DNA of 64,000 bases from Cochliopodium minus (taxonomy: Eukaryota > Discosea > Himatismenida > Cochliopodiidae). The stretch spans positions 47,124-111,123 of the forward strand of contig JAMYWO010000009.1 of NCBI GenBank assembly GCA_024220525.1, read 5' to 3'. Below are positions 1-9,757 of the stretch, piece by piece. Positions within the stretch are counted from its first letter, which is position 1; each line of letters starts with the position of its first letter. The position numbers and the translations under genes are program-made. The notes beneath the pieces were generated by a model. It worked only from the letters and a program-made list of their open reading frames with translations, searched no databases and was not told the DNA's origin.

Positions 1-44
1 TTTTTATTTTTTATTTTTTATTTTTTATTTTTTATTTTTTAAAC
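1..44. repeat. (TTTTTTA)n simple repeat
   Basis: A T-run repeat with a period of about seven bases at the window edge. It forms part of the T-rich intron preceding the first visible exon of the metallo-hydrolase gene. Confidence 0.8.
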
Positions 45-760
45 ATTTTTTCATTTATTAAATTATTTTTTATTTTTATTTTTATTTTTATTTTTCAATT
101 TTTTTATTTTTTGATTTTTGATTTTTTAATTTTTTTTTTTTAATTTTTTTATTCCAATGTCAGGTTGCAATCACACATCACCATCACGACCACGTAGAAG
201 GATTATTAATAATGGATCACAATAACACCATCCTCATCTCAACACCTTTCAACTTTGAAAACATGAACCACGAGAAGTACAACACTCTCAACATGAAGAG
301 GATCGTTGTTTGCGAAAGGGAAGAAACTCAAAATTTAAAAATTGGCGGCAGAAATATTTCCTTTATTCCTACTCCTGGACACACAAAGGTAAAACCAATA
401 TTTTAAACATAAATTTTTTATTAATTTTATTTTTATTTATTTTTTTAATTTAAAATTTTTTTTTTTTTATTTTTTATTTTTTTATTTTTTAATTTTAATT
501 TTAATCATAAATTAATAATTTGTATAAATCTGATTTTTAACTTTTTTTTTTTCAAACAAAATGAAATTATTTTTTATTTTTTAACATTTTTTTTATTATT
601 TGCTTATTTTTTTTTATTTTTTAATTTTTATTTAATTTAATCAAAGGGACACATAGCAATTTTAGATGAAAAAACAGGTGTGATTTATGGAGGTGATCAT
701 GTGGTGGGACATGGAAGTGTTTCACTCGATCCTACTTGTGGTTCTATGTTAGGTAAATAA
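1..760 (+). CDS. metallo-beta-lactamase fold hydrolase (LACTB2-like), partial
   Basis: Two exons are visible, about 164-388 and 647-760; the 5' end lies outside the window. The first opens with VAITHHHHDHVEGL, which contains the HxHxDH metal-binding motif of the metallo-beta-lactamase superfamily. It continues to PTPGHTKGHIAI, which supplies the next metal-binding His, and the second exon carries GGDHVVGHGS with the bridging Asp. The order and spacing resemble LACTB2-type hydrolases or RNases. After GSMLG the frame meets a stop at 758-760, or a splice donor (GTAAAT) that leads into an (AAAAAT)n tract. The family normally has a further YL..L and PGHG region, which is not found downstream, so the 3' end is missing or misassembled. 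The family call is firm; the substrate is unknown. Confidence 0.75.
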
Positions 761-781
761 AAAAAATAAAAAATAAAAAAT

Positions 782-852
<71 letters not shown>

Positions 853-2867
853 AAAAAATTAATACCACAACAAAATTTTCAGTCCAAAACTTTCTTGTTT
901 TTTCTTCGAAGATAGAAGTGTCAACTAGGATGGTATTGAATGATTCCAAAATTTCACTGAACTGAGGTCTTTTTTCTGGTTCAGCGTGCCAACACAGTTC
1001 AACAAGGGTTCTAAAAGATTAAAAAAAAAATGAATAAAAAAATAATAAAAAAAATAAATAAATAAAATAAAAATAAAAAATTATAAAAAAATGAAAAATA
1101 ATAAAATAATAAAATAATTAATAATCACCTTAATGATTTAGGACATTCATATTCATTTTTGGGAATAGGAGGCCTCCATGGACCGTTTTCGGCAGTAACT
1201 TTAGTTTTGAGATCTTCTTCGTCTTTGATCTCTTTCAAGTCCAAAGACTTTCCTGTGATAAATTCTGCCATTACTATTAAAAAAAAAATTAAAAAATTAA
1301 AATTAATTGTAAGAAAAAATAATAAACAAAAATTAAAAATTTAATTAGCGGGTTACATATTCCGTATGCGTATGTATCTATTTGCTTTGTGTATGGAAAC
1401 TTCTCTGCTTCAGAAGTCAATCCGTATTTTTTTGCGAAGATCCACATTTCGGGGGCAACATAAACCCTAATAAAAAGAAAAATTAAAAAAATTTAAAAAA
1501 TAAAATAATTTATAAGGAATGTATCATGGTAAAAAAATAAAGTTATTTTAATAATGAATTGGAGAACAAACTTTTTTTTTTTACCATGATCCTCTTGGCT
1601 TGTTGAATCTTTGAGCACTGTCAAGACTTATAGTAAATCCAAAATCGCATATTTTTACAGAGTCTGTCTTTTCATCATATAACCTAAAAGATGATATAGA
1701 AAAATGAGGGAAAAAAAGAATTTTTTAAAGTTGAATATCATGTCAAAAAATAAAAAAATGAACAAGATTTAAAACTAATTTTCTAATTTCGTTGTCTAGT
1801 ACAAGTTCTTGCATCTTAATTTAAAAAGACATAAATTTGGGAATGAAATGAATTAAACACAAAGTTCAATTATAAGTTTTCAACTTTTTAATTTGTGTAC
1901 ATCTTTAACATTTTCTCATTAAAACAGAATATAACTCGAATAATTTTTGAGTACAGAGAAATAATTCAAAAAGATTGATTCATAAATCAAACATGATTAA
2001 AGTTTGAAAGAAGGGCAATATTTTTTCTTAATTTACTTTGGAGATAATAATTAAAAAACAAAGTAATATTTTCTCCTTTTTTTTTTTTTTTTTGACTAAA
2101 ATGATGGTTTTTTTTTTGTTTTACAAATTATCTGTTTTCAAATCAGAATGTATTTTGTCCAAGCCATGCATCCATGCTAACCCTTCTGCTACCTGTCGTG
2201 CATATACCATTCTTTGATACAATGTTTTTTCTTTGAACAATATGGGTTTGAAATCTGCCAACAATTCGGTGACTTTATCATAAAAGAAGAAGATTAAAAA
2301 CAAATATAATAGAGTTCATTAAATGAAATAATGTCATTTTATCGATAAATATTTGATTCATTGAAAAGATTTGCAATCTTTTTGAAATTTTTGGGAAAAT
2401 TAAAAGAATATTTTGAGAAATTATAGTATTATGTAGTTAATATGAGTTTATATGGATACAAATATAATATGCTATTTTGTTCAATAATAAGATTATTGTT
2501 TCAAAGATCATATTCTTTGATTATATTCCAATGAAAATGAAATTATAAAATAAAATGAGTGGATCAAACATTTATAATTTTTGATTTACGGAAATATAAT
2601 TTTATTCATAAAATCGATATGATTTTCAATTATTTTACCAATCTTGACGGCTTTAGGAGTTATCACAGCTCCCATCAATCTTGCCAATCTTTCATGTTGA
2701 AGATCTTTCATGGTTGTCACCTCATTTTTGAAATCCTCTAATTGTTGTTGTGTATAATCTTTTCCATTGGTTGTGATTGCCACTTTTACAGCCACTTCAG
2801 TACCCAAACATTGTCCTTTATATACTTTACCGAATTGACCTCCCCCTAGCGTATTAATTTCGCTATA
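749..2867 (-). CDS. TKL-like protein kinase, 5' end incomplete
   Basis: A protein kinase domain can be assembled from six minus-strand exons. The first visible exon (2639-2867) has the glycine loop LGGGQFGKVYKG, the VAVKV lysine and the helix-C glutamate region FKNEVTTM. The next (from 2272 to about 2124) begins VTELLADF and ends with the catalytic loop HSDLKTDN, which has Ser where most kinases have the Arg of HRD. Further exons give ICDFGFT (DFG, about 1590-1685), VYVAPEMW (APE, about 1380-1470), MAEFITGKSL (about 1143-1275) and CWHAEPEKRPQF (about 882-1013). This is a complete kinase core of the TKL or dual-specificity type. No 5' exon with a start was fixed upstream of 2867. At the 3' end the frame runs through the AAAAAT tract as an implausible Phe-rich tail to 749. 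The missing HRD Arg suggests it is not regulated by activation-loop phosphorylation in the usual way. Confidence 0.8.
757..862. repeat. (AAAAAT)n simple repeat
   Basis: About 100 bases of AAAAAT/AAAAAAT units with a few slips. It lies exactly where the metallo-hydrolase gene (+) and the kinase gene (-) both lose a readable 3' end. Confidence 0.9.
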
Positions 2868-3604
2868 CTATATTATTAAAGAAATGAGGAAAAAACAACA
2901 AATGAAACTTATATCTTGAAATTTGATCCTCTTTTTAAAAATAAATAAATATTTTTTTTTTATTTTTTGAATATTTTATGTATCTGAGTAATTTTTTTTA
3001 TATTTGCATTTGTTTGTTGTATTTTTTTTGATATCATCATACATCCAATTGGTTTTCATTCAACATTCTCCCAATTTTTTTTTTTTAAAATAATTTATAT
3101 TTCATTGGGAGCTCCTTTTTCAAAATAAAAAAAAGCAAAAAGATTCAGTTCAATTTAAAATTTAGGTTCAATTTTATCCATAACAATATGAAAAGATGAA
3201 AGAATCAATTTTCATAATTATTTTTATCCTGAATATTTTCCTTCATATGGTTAAAACATTATGAATTTCATATTTCATCTCAACTGATCAATTTGATTAA
3301 ACGTATTAAAACAATAATCCATATAATGAATGAAATGAAATAATGAAAATAATTATCCCGATCAAAGGAGAATTTGTAAGAGGGATTAAAATATTGATCA
3401 AAATTCATCAGGATCTTTGAAACTTCTATTTTATGATCATTCCAATCCTTTTAAATTTTCTTTATTGCTGAATAAAAATAAAAAAAATTTGCTTTGAATT
3501 TTGACGAAATTATAGGGATTTTTTTTGAATAGAAAGAATTATTCAAATCATTATTTCAATATTGTACATTTTCAAATCGAAATATATCACTTTATAAAGA
3601 AAAG
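2868..3604. other. intergenic or 5' region of the kinase, no gene seen
   Basis: AT-rich DNA between the kinase and RhoGEF genes, which are divergently transcribed. It probably holds an unresolved first exon of the kinase (a possible exon ends near 2910 on the minus strand) and both promoters. No coherent coding frame was found. Confidence 0.5.
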
Positions 3605-6297
3605 ATGAATTTTTTGGATGAAAAGCATGATGAGGATAATATAGACCATCAAAATGAAAATATGATCGTAGATAATGAAGTGGTGGAAGATTATGAACTG
3701 AATGAAAAAGATAAGCAGAATTATGAGAATCTGATGGAATATGCACTTGTGAATGATACAAAAATGGAAACACCAAGAGAAAAGAGAGAAGATGATAAAG
3801 AGAAAGATCCTAAAAAGGAAAAAAAAAGGGAGAAATTGAGACAAGCAGTTAAAGAATTTGTAGATACTGAAAAATCCTATGTAGAATGTTTAACCAAATA
3901 CGTCTTTCATTACAAAAAGAAGCTTGAGAGTCCCAATCTGGATGTAAAAAAGGAATTAGCTCTTATATTCATCAATTCAGAGAAAATCTTGGAGGCACAT
4001 GCTTCCATCATCAGATCAATCTTTGAAGATCAGAAAAGCAACGATTGCAAAATCAAATTGGAATTCATTTTGAAGATTGTGCCCAAATTATTATCCACAG
4101 AAAATCTGTATAAAGAATATGTTGTCAAACATGAATATTGCGATCCCAAAATGCAAGTGTTGTTAAAGAATAAAAAGTTTTTGAATTTTTTCGGTGAAAT
4201 CATAATCATATTTAAATCATATAATCATATTTCAAATCAAAAAATTAATTCATAGAAACAACAATAACTAATCTTTCTTTTAAAAAAAAAAAAAGAAAAA
4301 TTTTGTGGAGGAAAAGAAAGCAAAGGCAAAGGGAAAAATGTTTTACTTTTGGAGTTTGGAAGTTTGTGTATCACTCCCATTCAAAGGTTTTCAGAAACAT
4401 TATCTTTCATTTTTTTTTAATTTTTTTTATTTATGTTTCATTTAGATTTCCTCGCTACATTCTTTTGTTCGATACTGTCCTGCATAACATGGAGAAGGAT
4501 GATTTCCTTTATAACGATGTAAAGAAGGCTAGAGTTCTCATTGACAGATTTTGCAAAAATATAAACTCTCACAAAGCAACGGTAAGATAATATCAAAAGT
4601 TATTTTGTTTATCTCGGAACTTTTTTTAGAATAAATTAAAAAAATTTTTTTTTTTTTTTTTCTTTCAAAAATTAATTGATCATATCAAAATATATACAAT
4701 CATATGAGATTATCCCAATCATTGTTCATTTATTTAAAACCTTGTTTTTATTTTGTTTGTCATTGATTCAAATTAATTTCTTTTGAAATATTATAAGAGT
4801 TTTAATATAAACGTGAAAGCATAGAATCTAATTTCATTTATTAAATATTTTTAAATTTATTTATTAAATATTTTTAAAATTATTTTTTAAATATTTTCAA
4901 ATTAAATTATTTTTTTTTTTTACCTCAGAAAGAACTGAGGAAACTCGATTTAAAATCTTCTGGGAACATGGACCAGTTCAGATCTTCCACCGTCCCTTGG
5001 AAAAAGCCCAACACCTCTGGCGAAAAGACCCTCGTCAACAGAAAAGAAGAGCTCACCAACTTCACTCCTCATCAATGGAACAAAAAAAAACTTAGCACTC
5101 CTGAGTATTGTATTTCTTGTAAAAATGCCATTTCTACCAAGCATTCTTTTCGCTGTAAAATTTGTAAGTTACATTGTCATCAGGTATTCTTTCTTTTTTT
5201 TTTTTTAAATTTGTTGTTATGAGGATATTTTTTTTTTGATTCATCTTATCCTATTTCTTCTTTCTTTTTTCTTTCTTTTTCTTTTTTTTATAAAAAAAGT
5301 TTTATAAAAATTATTTAATTTTTTTATTTTATTATGAGGAACATTTATAATTATTTTTCATCTCAACATAACAAACACCTTATAAAATTAAATAATATTA
5401 TTATTATCGCAGTTTATAATTTATTGTGATGCTGTATGAATATAAATTATTGGTTAAAACAAAGCCAGCATTAATTATAAAGAACTAATAAAAATTTTTG
5501 AGATAAGAATACCATAAATAAAAAAAAATTTTGATCTAAGAAATTTATTTTCCAGAAAAAAAAAGAAAAAAATGTAAAAGAACAAATAATTTAAAAATTG
5601 CTTCCCTATTTTTAATATAGATCAACAATAAATTTCAATCTTATTTATTTTAGCTATTTTACTTGGTTAAAATAAAACAATTTTATTAAAAAACGACTGA
5701 TTGACATTTAAACATTTTTCACCAAATATATTTTTTATTTTTTCCAAAAAAAAAAAATTCAAAAAGGAATGCCAAAAACCAATGAATTGCGCAGGGAAGC
5801 TGAACGGATCTATAGAATCTTCGTATTTCAAAAGAGAATACCTCAGAAACGAAGAAGGGGTGACACACACGCTGATTATATCAATGAAAAAAAAAGATCC
5901 CATCCATGCATCTCTTTATCTCTTCAACGATCTTCTCTGTGTCACCAAACCATCGAAAGCTTCATTTAATGTGTTGTACGTGCTGAAGTTTCACTCCGAT
6001 GCATCCGATAAGAACATGATCTTCCAAAAAATCGATGATAATTCCATCATGTTCACCAATTCGAGGAGGGCCTCCGAAAATCATCTCATCACCTTCCCTC
6101 AGAGCTATTTACGTAATTCTTGGTTCATTGATATCCAAAAAACCTTTGAATTGTGGCAGCAAATTCGCTTGAAGCAGAATAAGGACGATGAGCAAGGGGA
6201 TGTGGACGAACAAATCATTCTTGATGTCAAAAAGATAGATTTGGGGCTGTGCAATGATTCCAACAATGGTGGTATTTCTGATGAAATTTCTAAATGA
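3605..6297 (+). CDS. RhoGEF with DH-C1-PH domain order
   Basis: Five exons (3605-4193, 4296-4386, 4446-4581, 4929-5183, 5767-6297) join in frame. The acidic N-terminal 75 residues are disordered. A Dbl-homology domain follows: it starts near AVKEFVDTEKSYVECL and has the hallmark ITPIQRFPRYILLFD, created exactly by the exon 2/3 splice. The fourth exon encodes a C1-type zinc finger: H-x12-C-x2-C ending YCISCKNAIS, then FRCKICKLHCHQECQK across the next splice. The last exon reads as a PH domain, with SLYLFNDLLCVTKP as the central strands and WFIDIQKTFELWQQI as the C-terminal helix. The protein should load GTP onto Rho/Rac GTPases at membranes. Most Dbl proteins have DH directly followed by PH; here a C1 finger lies between. 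Stop is TGA. Confidence 0.88.
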
Positions 6298-6958
6298 TTT
6301 CCTTTTTTTTTTTCATTTTTATTTTCATTTTTTATTAAAAAAATTTTTTGTTATAATTTTTTTTTTTTTGATAATCCTTCTTTATACTCTTCAATTTTTT
6401 TTATTTTTTAATTTAATATTCCAATCATGCATCTTGATTATAAAAAAATAACCAACTTATACAAATTTTCTTTTAATTTATTCGAAAATAGAATCAATTC
6501 AACAAATGGAAATTCAGATTTACAATTTCTAAAATATTTCAAAATAAAAAATATAAATTTTTTTTTTCAAACAACCAGTACTTGTTTCTAAATACTATGA
6601 TTAAATCCATCTCTTTTCTTCCATTTTTTTTTTTTTTACATGCGGATATGTTCCCTTTAGGATCTATATACAAATCTTAAAGATTTTAATAAAAAATAAT
6701 TATATTTTATCTTCAATAAAAAAAAAAAAAATTAAATTTAAATAATTTATTTTAATAAATTTGAAACATACAACTGAGGAAATAGATTCATCAAAAAATT
6801 AATACATAAATCTGAAAATAGTTTCAATAAATTTGAATTATACACTACTTGATAATAGTTTTCAATTTTTTTTAATTTTTTTAAAGTTTTTTGGAACATA
6901 TACATATTTTTTTCTTCTTCTGAATTTCCAATATTTCTCAATCCAAAAATAAATTATC
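6298..6958. other. AT-rich spacer with a doubtful small minus-strand ORF
   Basis: A 64-codon minus-strand frame at 6747-6941 (ending LYVSNLLK) lies just downstream of the zinc-finger gene. It could be a 3' exon of that gene if a GTGGAG donor near 6985 is used, or chance. Nothing else is readable. Confidence 0.4.
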
Positions 6959-7426
6959 TCAATTAATGATCGATATCTCCACCGCTAGAGGCTCATTATA
7001 AATTTGATTTTCTTCATCGATGGGATATACCTTTTGTAGATTGATAGGAATACTTATTTTTAGATTATCATCATGATATTTAACAAGCAACAGATTCTCC
7101 TTGTAGAGACTTTTAAGATGGGTTTGAGTCTTGAGATGGCTCCTGTACGCTTTTTTCCCCTTGAAACTCAACGCTTTCCCGCCTCTTTTACATTTCAACG
7201 GACAATAAATTCTTTTGATCATCTCACATCCCTGGAGCTCATGATAATCGAACGCATCTCTCAATTTTTTATCAGGCGGATTTGTTTTTTCATACTCGAA
7301 GCCACATCCATGTACACACAAAAATTTATCTCCTGATCTCCTTTTTTGGGAAGTTTCTTTCATTTGTTGCATTTCTTTTTTATAATTTCTCAATAACTGC
7401 TTTTTCAAATTATAATTTATTCCTCC
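6959..7426 (-). CDS. zinc-finger protein, 5' exon not found
   Basis: A single readable exon of about 155 codons that starts after a good acceptor (TATTACCAG) at 7427, so an upstream exon with the start codon is expected but was not identified. The basic N-terminal part is followed by a Cys/His segment (FLCVHGCGFEYEK, then DYHELQGC) and a C2H2-like finger beginning YCPLKCKRGG and ending YRSHLKTQTHLKS. The finger type suggests RNA or nucleic-acid binding, which is inference. The C-terminal 40 residues are unrecognised. I do not recognise the family. Confidence 0.55.
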   Translation of the reverse strand, partial: GGINYNLKKQLLRNYKKEMQQMKETSQKRRSGDKFLCVHGCGFEYEKTNPPDKKLRDAFDYHELQGCEMIKRIYCPLKCKRGGKALSFKGKKAYRSHLKTQTHLKSLYKENLLLVKYHDDNLKISIPINLQKVYPIDEENQIYNEPLAVEISIIN

Positions 7427-8314
7427 CTGGTAATAGATTTTTTATAATAATTTTTTTTTTTTTTTTTTTTTTAAAATTTTTCAAAAGTTAAAATAAAGAA
7501 TGTTAGTGGATTCTTGATTTTTTTTAATTTTTATTTAGGGAAAATTAATTTTAATGATGCTGTATACATTAACATAAAAAAATTTTTTAATAATATCTCA
7601 AGATTTGAGAAAAACTTTTTATTGATTTAAAAATTTTTTTCTTACTAATTTCTATATTTGGGCTGAAAAAGTTCTATCGCTTACTTTAGTAAAATTTAGC
7701 TGACCTAATTGAAATCTTTTGTTTAAAATGATAAACATACTGTTTCATTTAACAAAAAATTTGTTTGAAAGATTTAATCATTATTTTTCTCAAATTATTT
7801 ATTAAAATTTATTTACACATTTTATTAAATTTTTAAAAATACTTTTTTAAAAATTAAATTTTTTGGGTAAAAAGTCAAGGGCAATTCATCTGGAGTTTTA
7901 ACCCAATTCTTTTTTAAAGTGATAAGGGAAGTTTCTCTTTAGTTAAAAAACAAGAATTACAAAATAAAATTTCTTCTCTTATTTAACAATGTGAAATTAA
8001 TCGTAAGATATTTTCAACCAAATTCATATCATTTATTTTTATTATTTTATAAAATCAAATTTCCAAAAATTTTGATTCAATATTTTTTCAAAGAAAGAAG
8101 AATTCAAGAAAAAGTGGAATGCAAAAATCAATCTTGTAAGTATTTCCACAATACATTCAATTTTTTAATTCAAATCCAAACATAGAAATTAAAATTTCCA
8201 AAAATGAAAAGATATTTTAAAAATGAATATTTATTCTAAAAATAAAACTTGAAAATATCAAAGTATAGTNGGATATAAATAACGGAATGTTTTAATTAAA
8301 AACAAAAATATATT
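7427..8314. other. gene-poor AT-rich spacer with one ambiguous base
   Basis: No convincing gene. A 64-codon plus-strand frame at 7991-8185 is probably chance. A single N at 8270 marks an uncertain assembly position close to the truncated end of the choline kinase gene. Confidence 0.5.
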
Positions 8315-9351
8315 TCAATTGGCAAAAAACGGTTTCAATTTTTTTTTTTTGTTGTGATTATAGCTTGTATATTCAAAATCTAGCAACGAGATGTTATCAT
8401 GTTTATCATCAACCAAGAAATTAAATCTAGAATGAAAAAAATTGGAATCATTTTGGGTTTCAATTTGCTTTTGATAATTTAACAACTTTATAACAAGTAT
8501 TTTCTTAATTTTAACAATAATTATTTTTTTACCTGTTTAAATCATTGTGAGTTATAGCAAGATCAAAGACTTTTTCTTTATTATCCAACAAATTTTTCAT
8601 GAATTCCACCTCTTTTTTGATCTCCAAAAGACTCATCGGCCATCCTTGGAATTTATTTTCTTCGCAAAGAGAATAAAAGTCTTCAAATTTATGCCATATT
8701 GTCCCATTTTCTTTATTAAAGACATCTAACTTTTGATGATTGAATAAACAAAGTTTCTTTGCTAATTTCTCCGAATTTTCTCTTCAAAAAAAGATTTTGA
8801 GTATAAATTTCAATAATACGAATTATTTCACTTACACATATTCTTCATGGGTATAATGTTTTCCCTCTAAGAATTGATAGATTATTCCATTGTTGAATTT
8901 TGCATATCTTTTTTGCAAAGTCATGAATTAAGACTTTTAAAAAATATATAGGTTATTTACAATTGGGATATGTAATCAAGATGACCCAGATTTTCCAATA
9001 TTTGATTTTCTATATCTCTATTGATGTAATTATCTGTTCCTTCACCATAAATTCTTCATTATAACGAAAATAAGATTTATTTAGGAGTAAATTTGAATTC
9101 TTTGAGAGATTTCACCTTACTAATACCTTTTTTCCTTTGTCGTTTTTGACTCTATACAATAGATTTGTAGCTCCTCCTGTTATTTTGGTTATTTTCGATT
9201 CTTCAAATTCATCATTGAACACTTCTTTGAGGATATTCCTTATTTGAATTAGATTTGAATGAATAATACTTAAATATTAAAAATACTTTATTTCTCTATC
9301 TATATCTTTGGATCCAGGATTAATTTTTAAATCTAAAATTTTTGCTTTCAT
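8315..9351 (-). CDS. choline/ethanolamine kinase, C-terminally truncated
   Basis: Six exons read in frame on the minus strand: 9351-9287, 9238-9116, 9053-8961, 8907-8836, 8781-8534, 8426-8315. The product begins MKAKILDLKINPGSKD. It shows the nucleotide-binding start ITKITGGATNLLYRV, the KVLVRIYGEGTDN strand (formed across a splice), FNNGIIYQFLEGKHYT, the Brenner-type catalytic motif THNDLN at the end of exon 5, and LLDFEYTSYNH with the metal-binding Asp. These are typical of eukaryotic choline/ethanolamine kinases, which carry out the first step of the CDP-choline and CDP-ethanolamine pathways. After SYNH the frame becomes KKKKLKPFFAN and stops. That gives about 237 residues, against 350-450 in the family: the GNHFCEW helix and C-terminal lobe are missing. 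The N at 8270 is 45 bases beyond the stop. Confidence 0.85.
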
Positions 9352-9757
9352 TTTTTTTTAATTTTAAGTAGAAAAAATAAATTATTGAAGAAATTGAATG
9401 AATTGATTCAAAAGCAACAACCTTATTTTTAAGAGAAAAATTAAAACAATCAAACTTTTCTTGTTAAATCACTTTTCTTTAAACTTTTTTTTAGAAGTTT
9501 GAATTTATTGTTGATTTCCATTTATTTTCAAAAAAAGTTTCTTTCTTAATATTTTCAGTACTTGAGGAAAAGAATTCTTTTATTAATTCTTTTTTTTTAC
9601 AATTTTAATTAGAAATGAAATTTGTAAAATTATCAAGATAAAATAAGCATGTAATCAAGGATCAATCCTTTTTCAAACCATGGATCAATCAACCAAAACA
9701 TAATATCAATCAAACTTGAAAAAAAAAAACAAAATTTGAATTAAAAAGAAAAACAAA
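9352..9757. promoter_or_regulatory. divergent promoter region, choline kinase / PPK1
   Basis: About 400 bases of AT-rich DNA between the start codons of two divergent genes. It must hold both promoters. No specific element could be recognised. Confidence 0.5.

Noticed and set aside
7991-8185. 64-codon plus-strand ORF with two Cys and one His
   Set aside because: It begins at a non-ATG codon, has no family match, and is flanked by sequence without exon signals.
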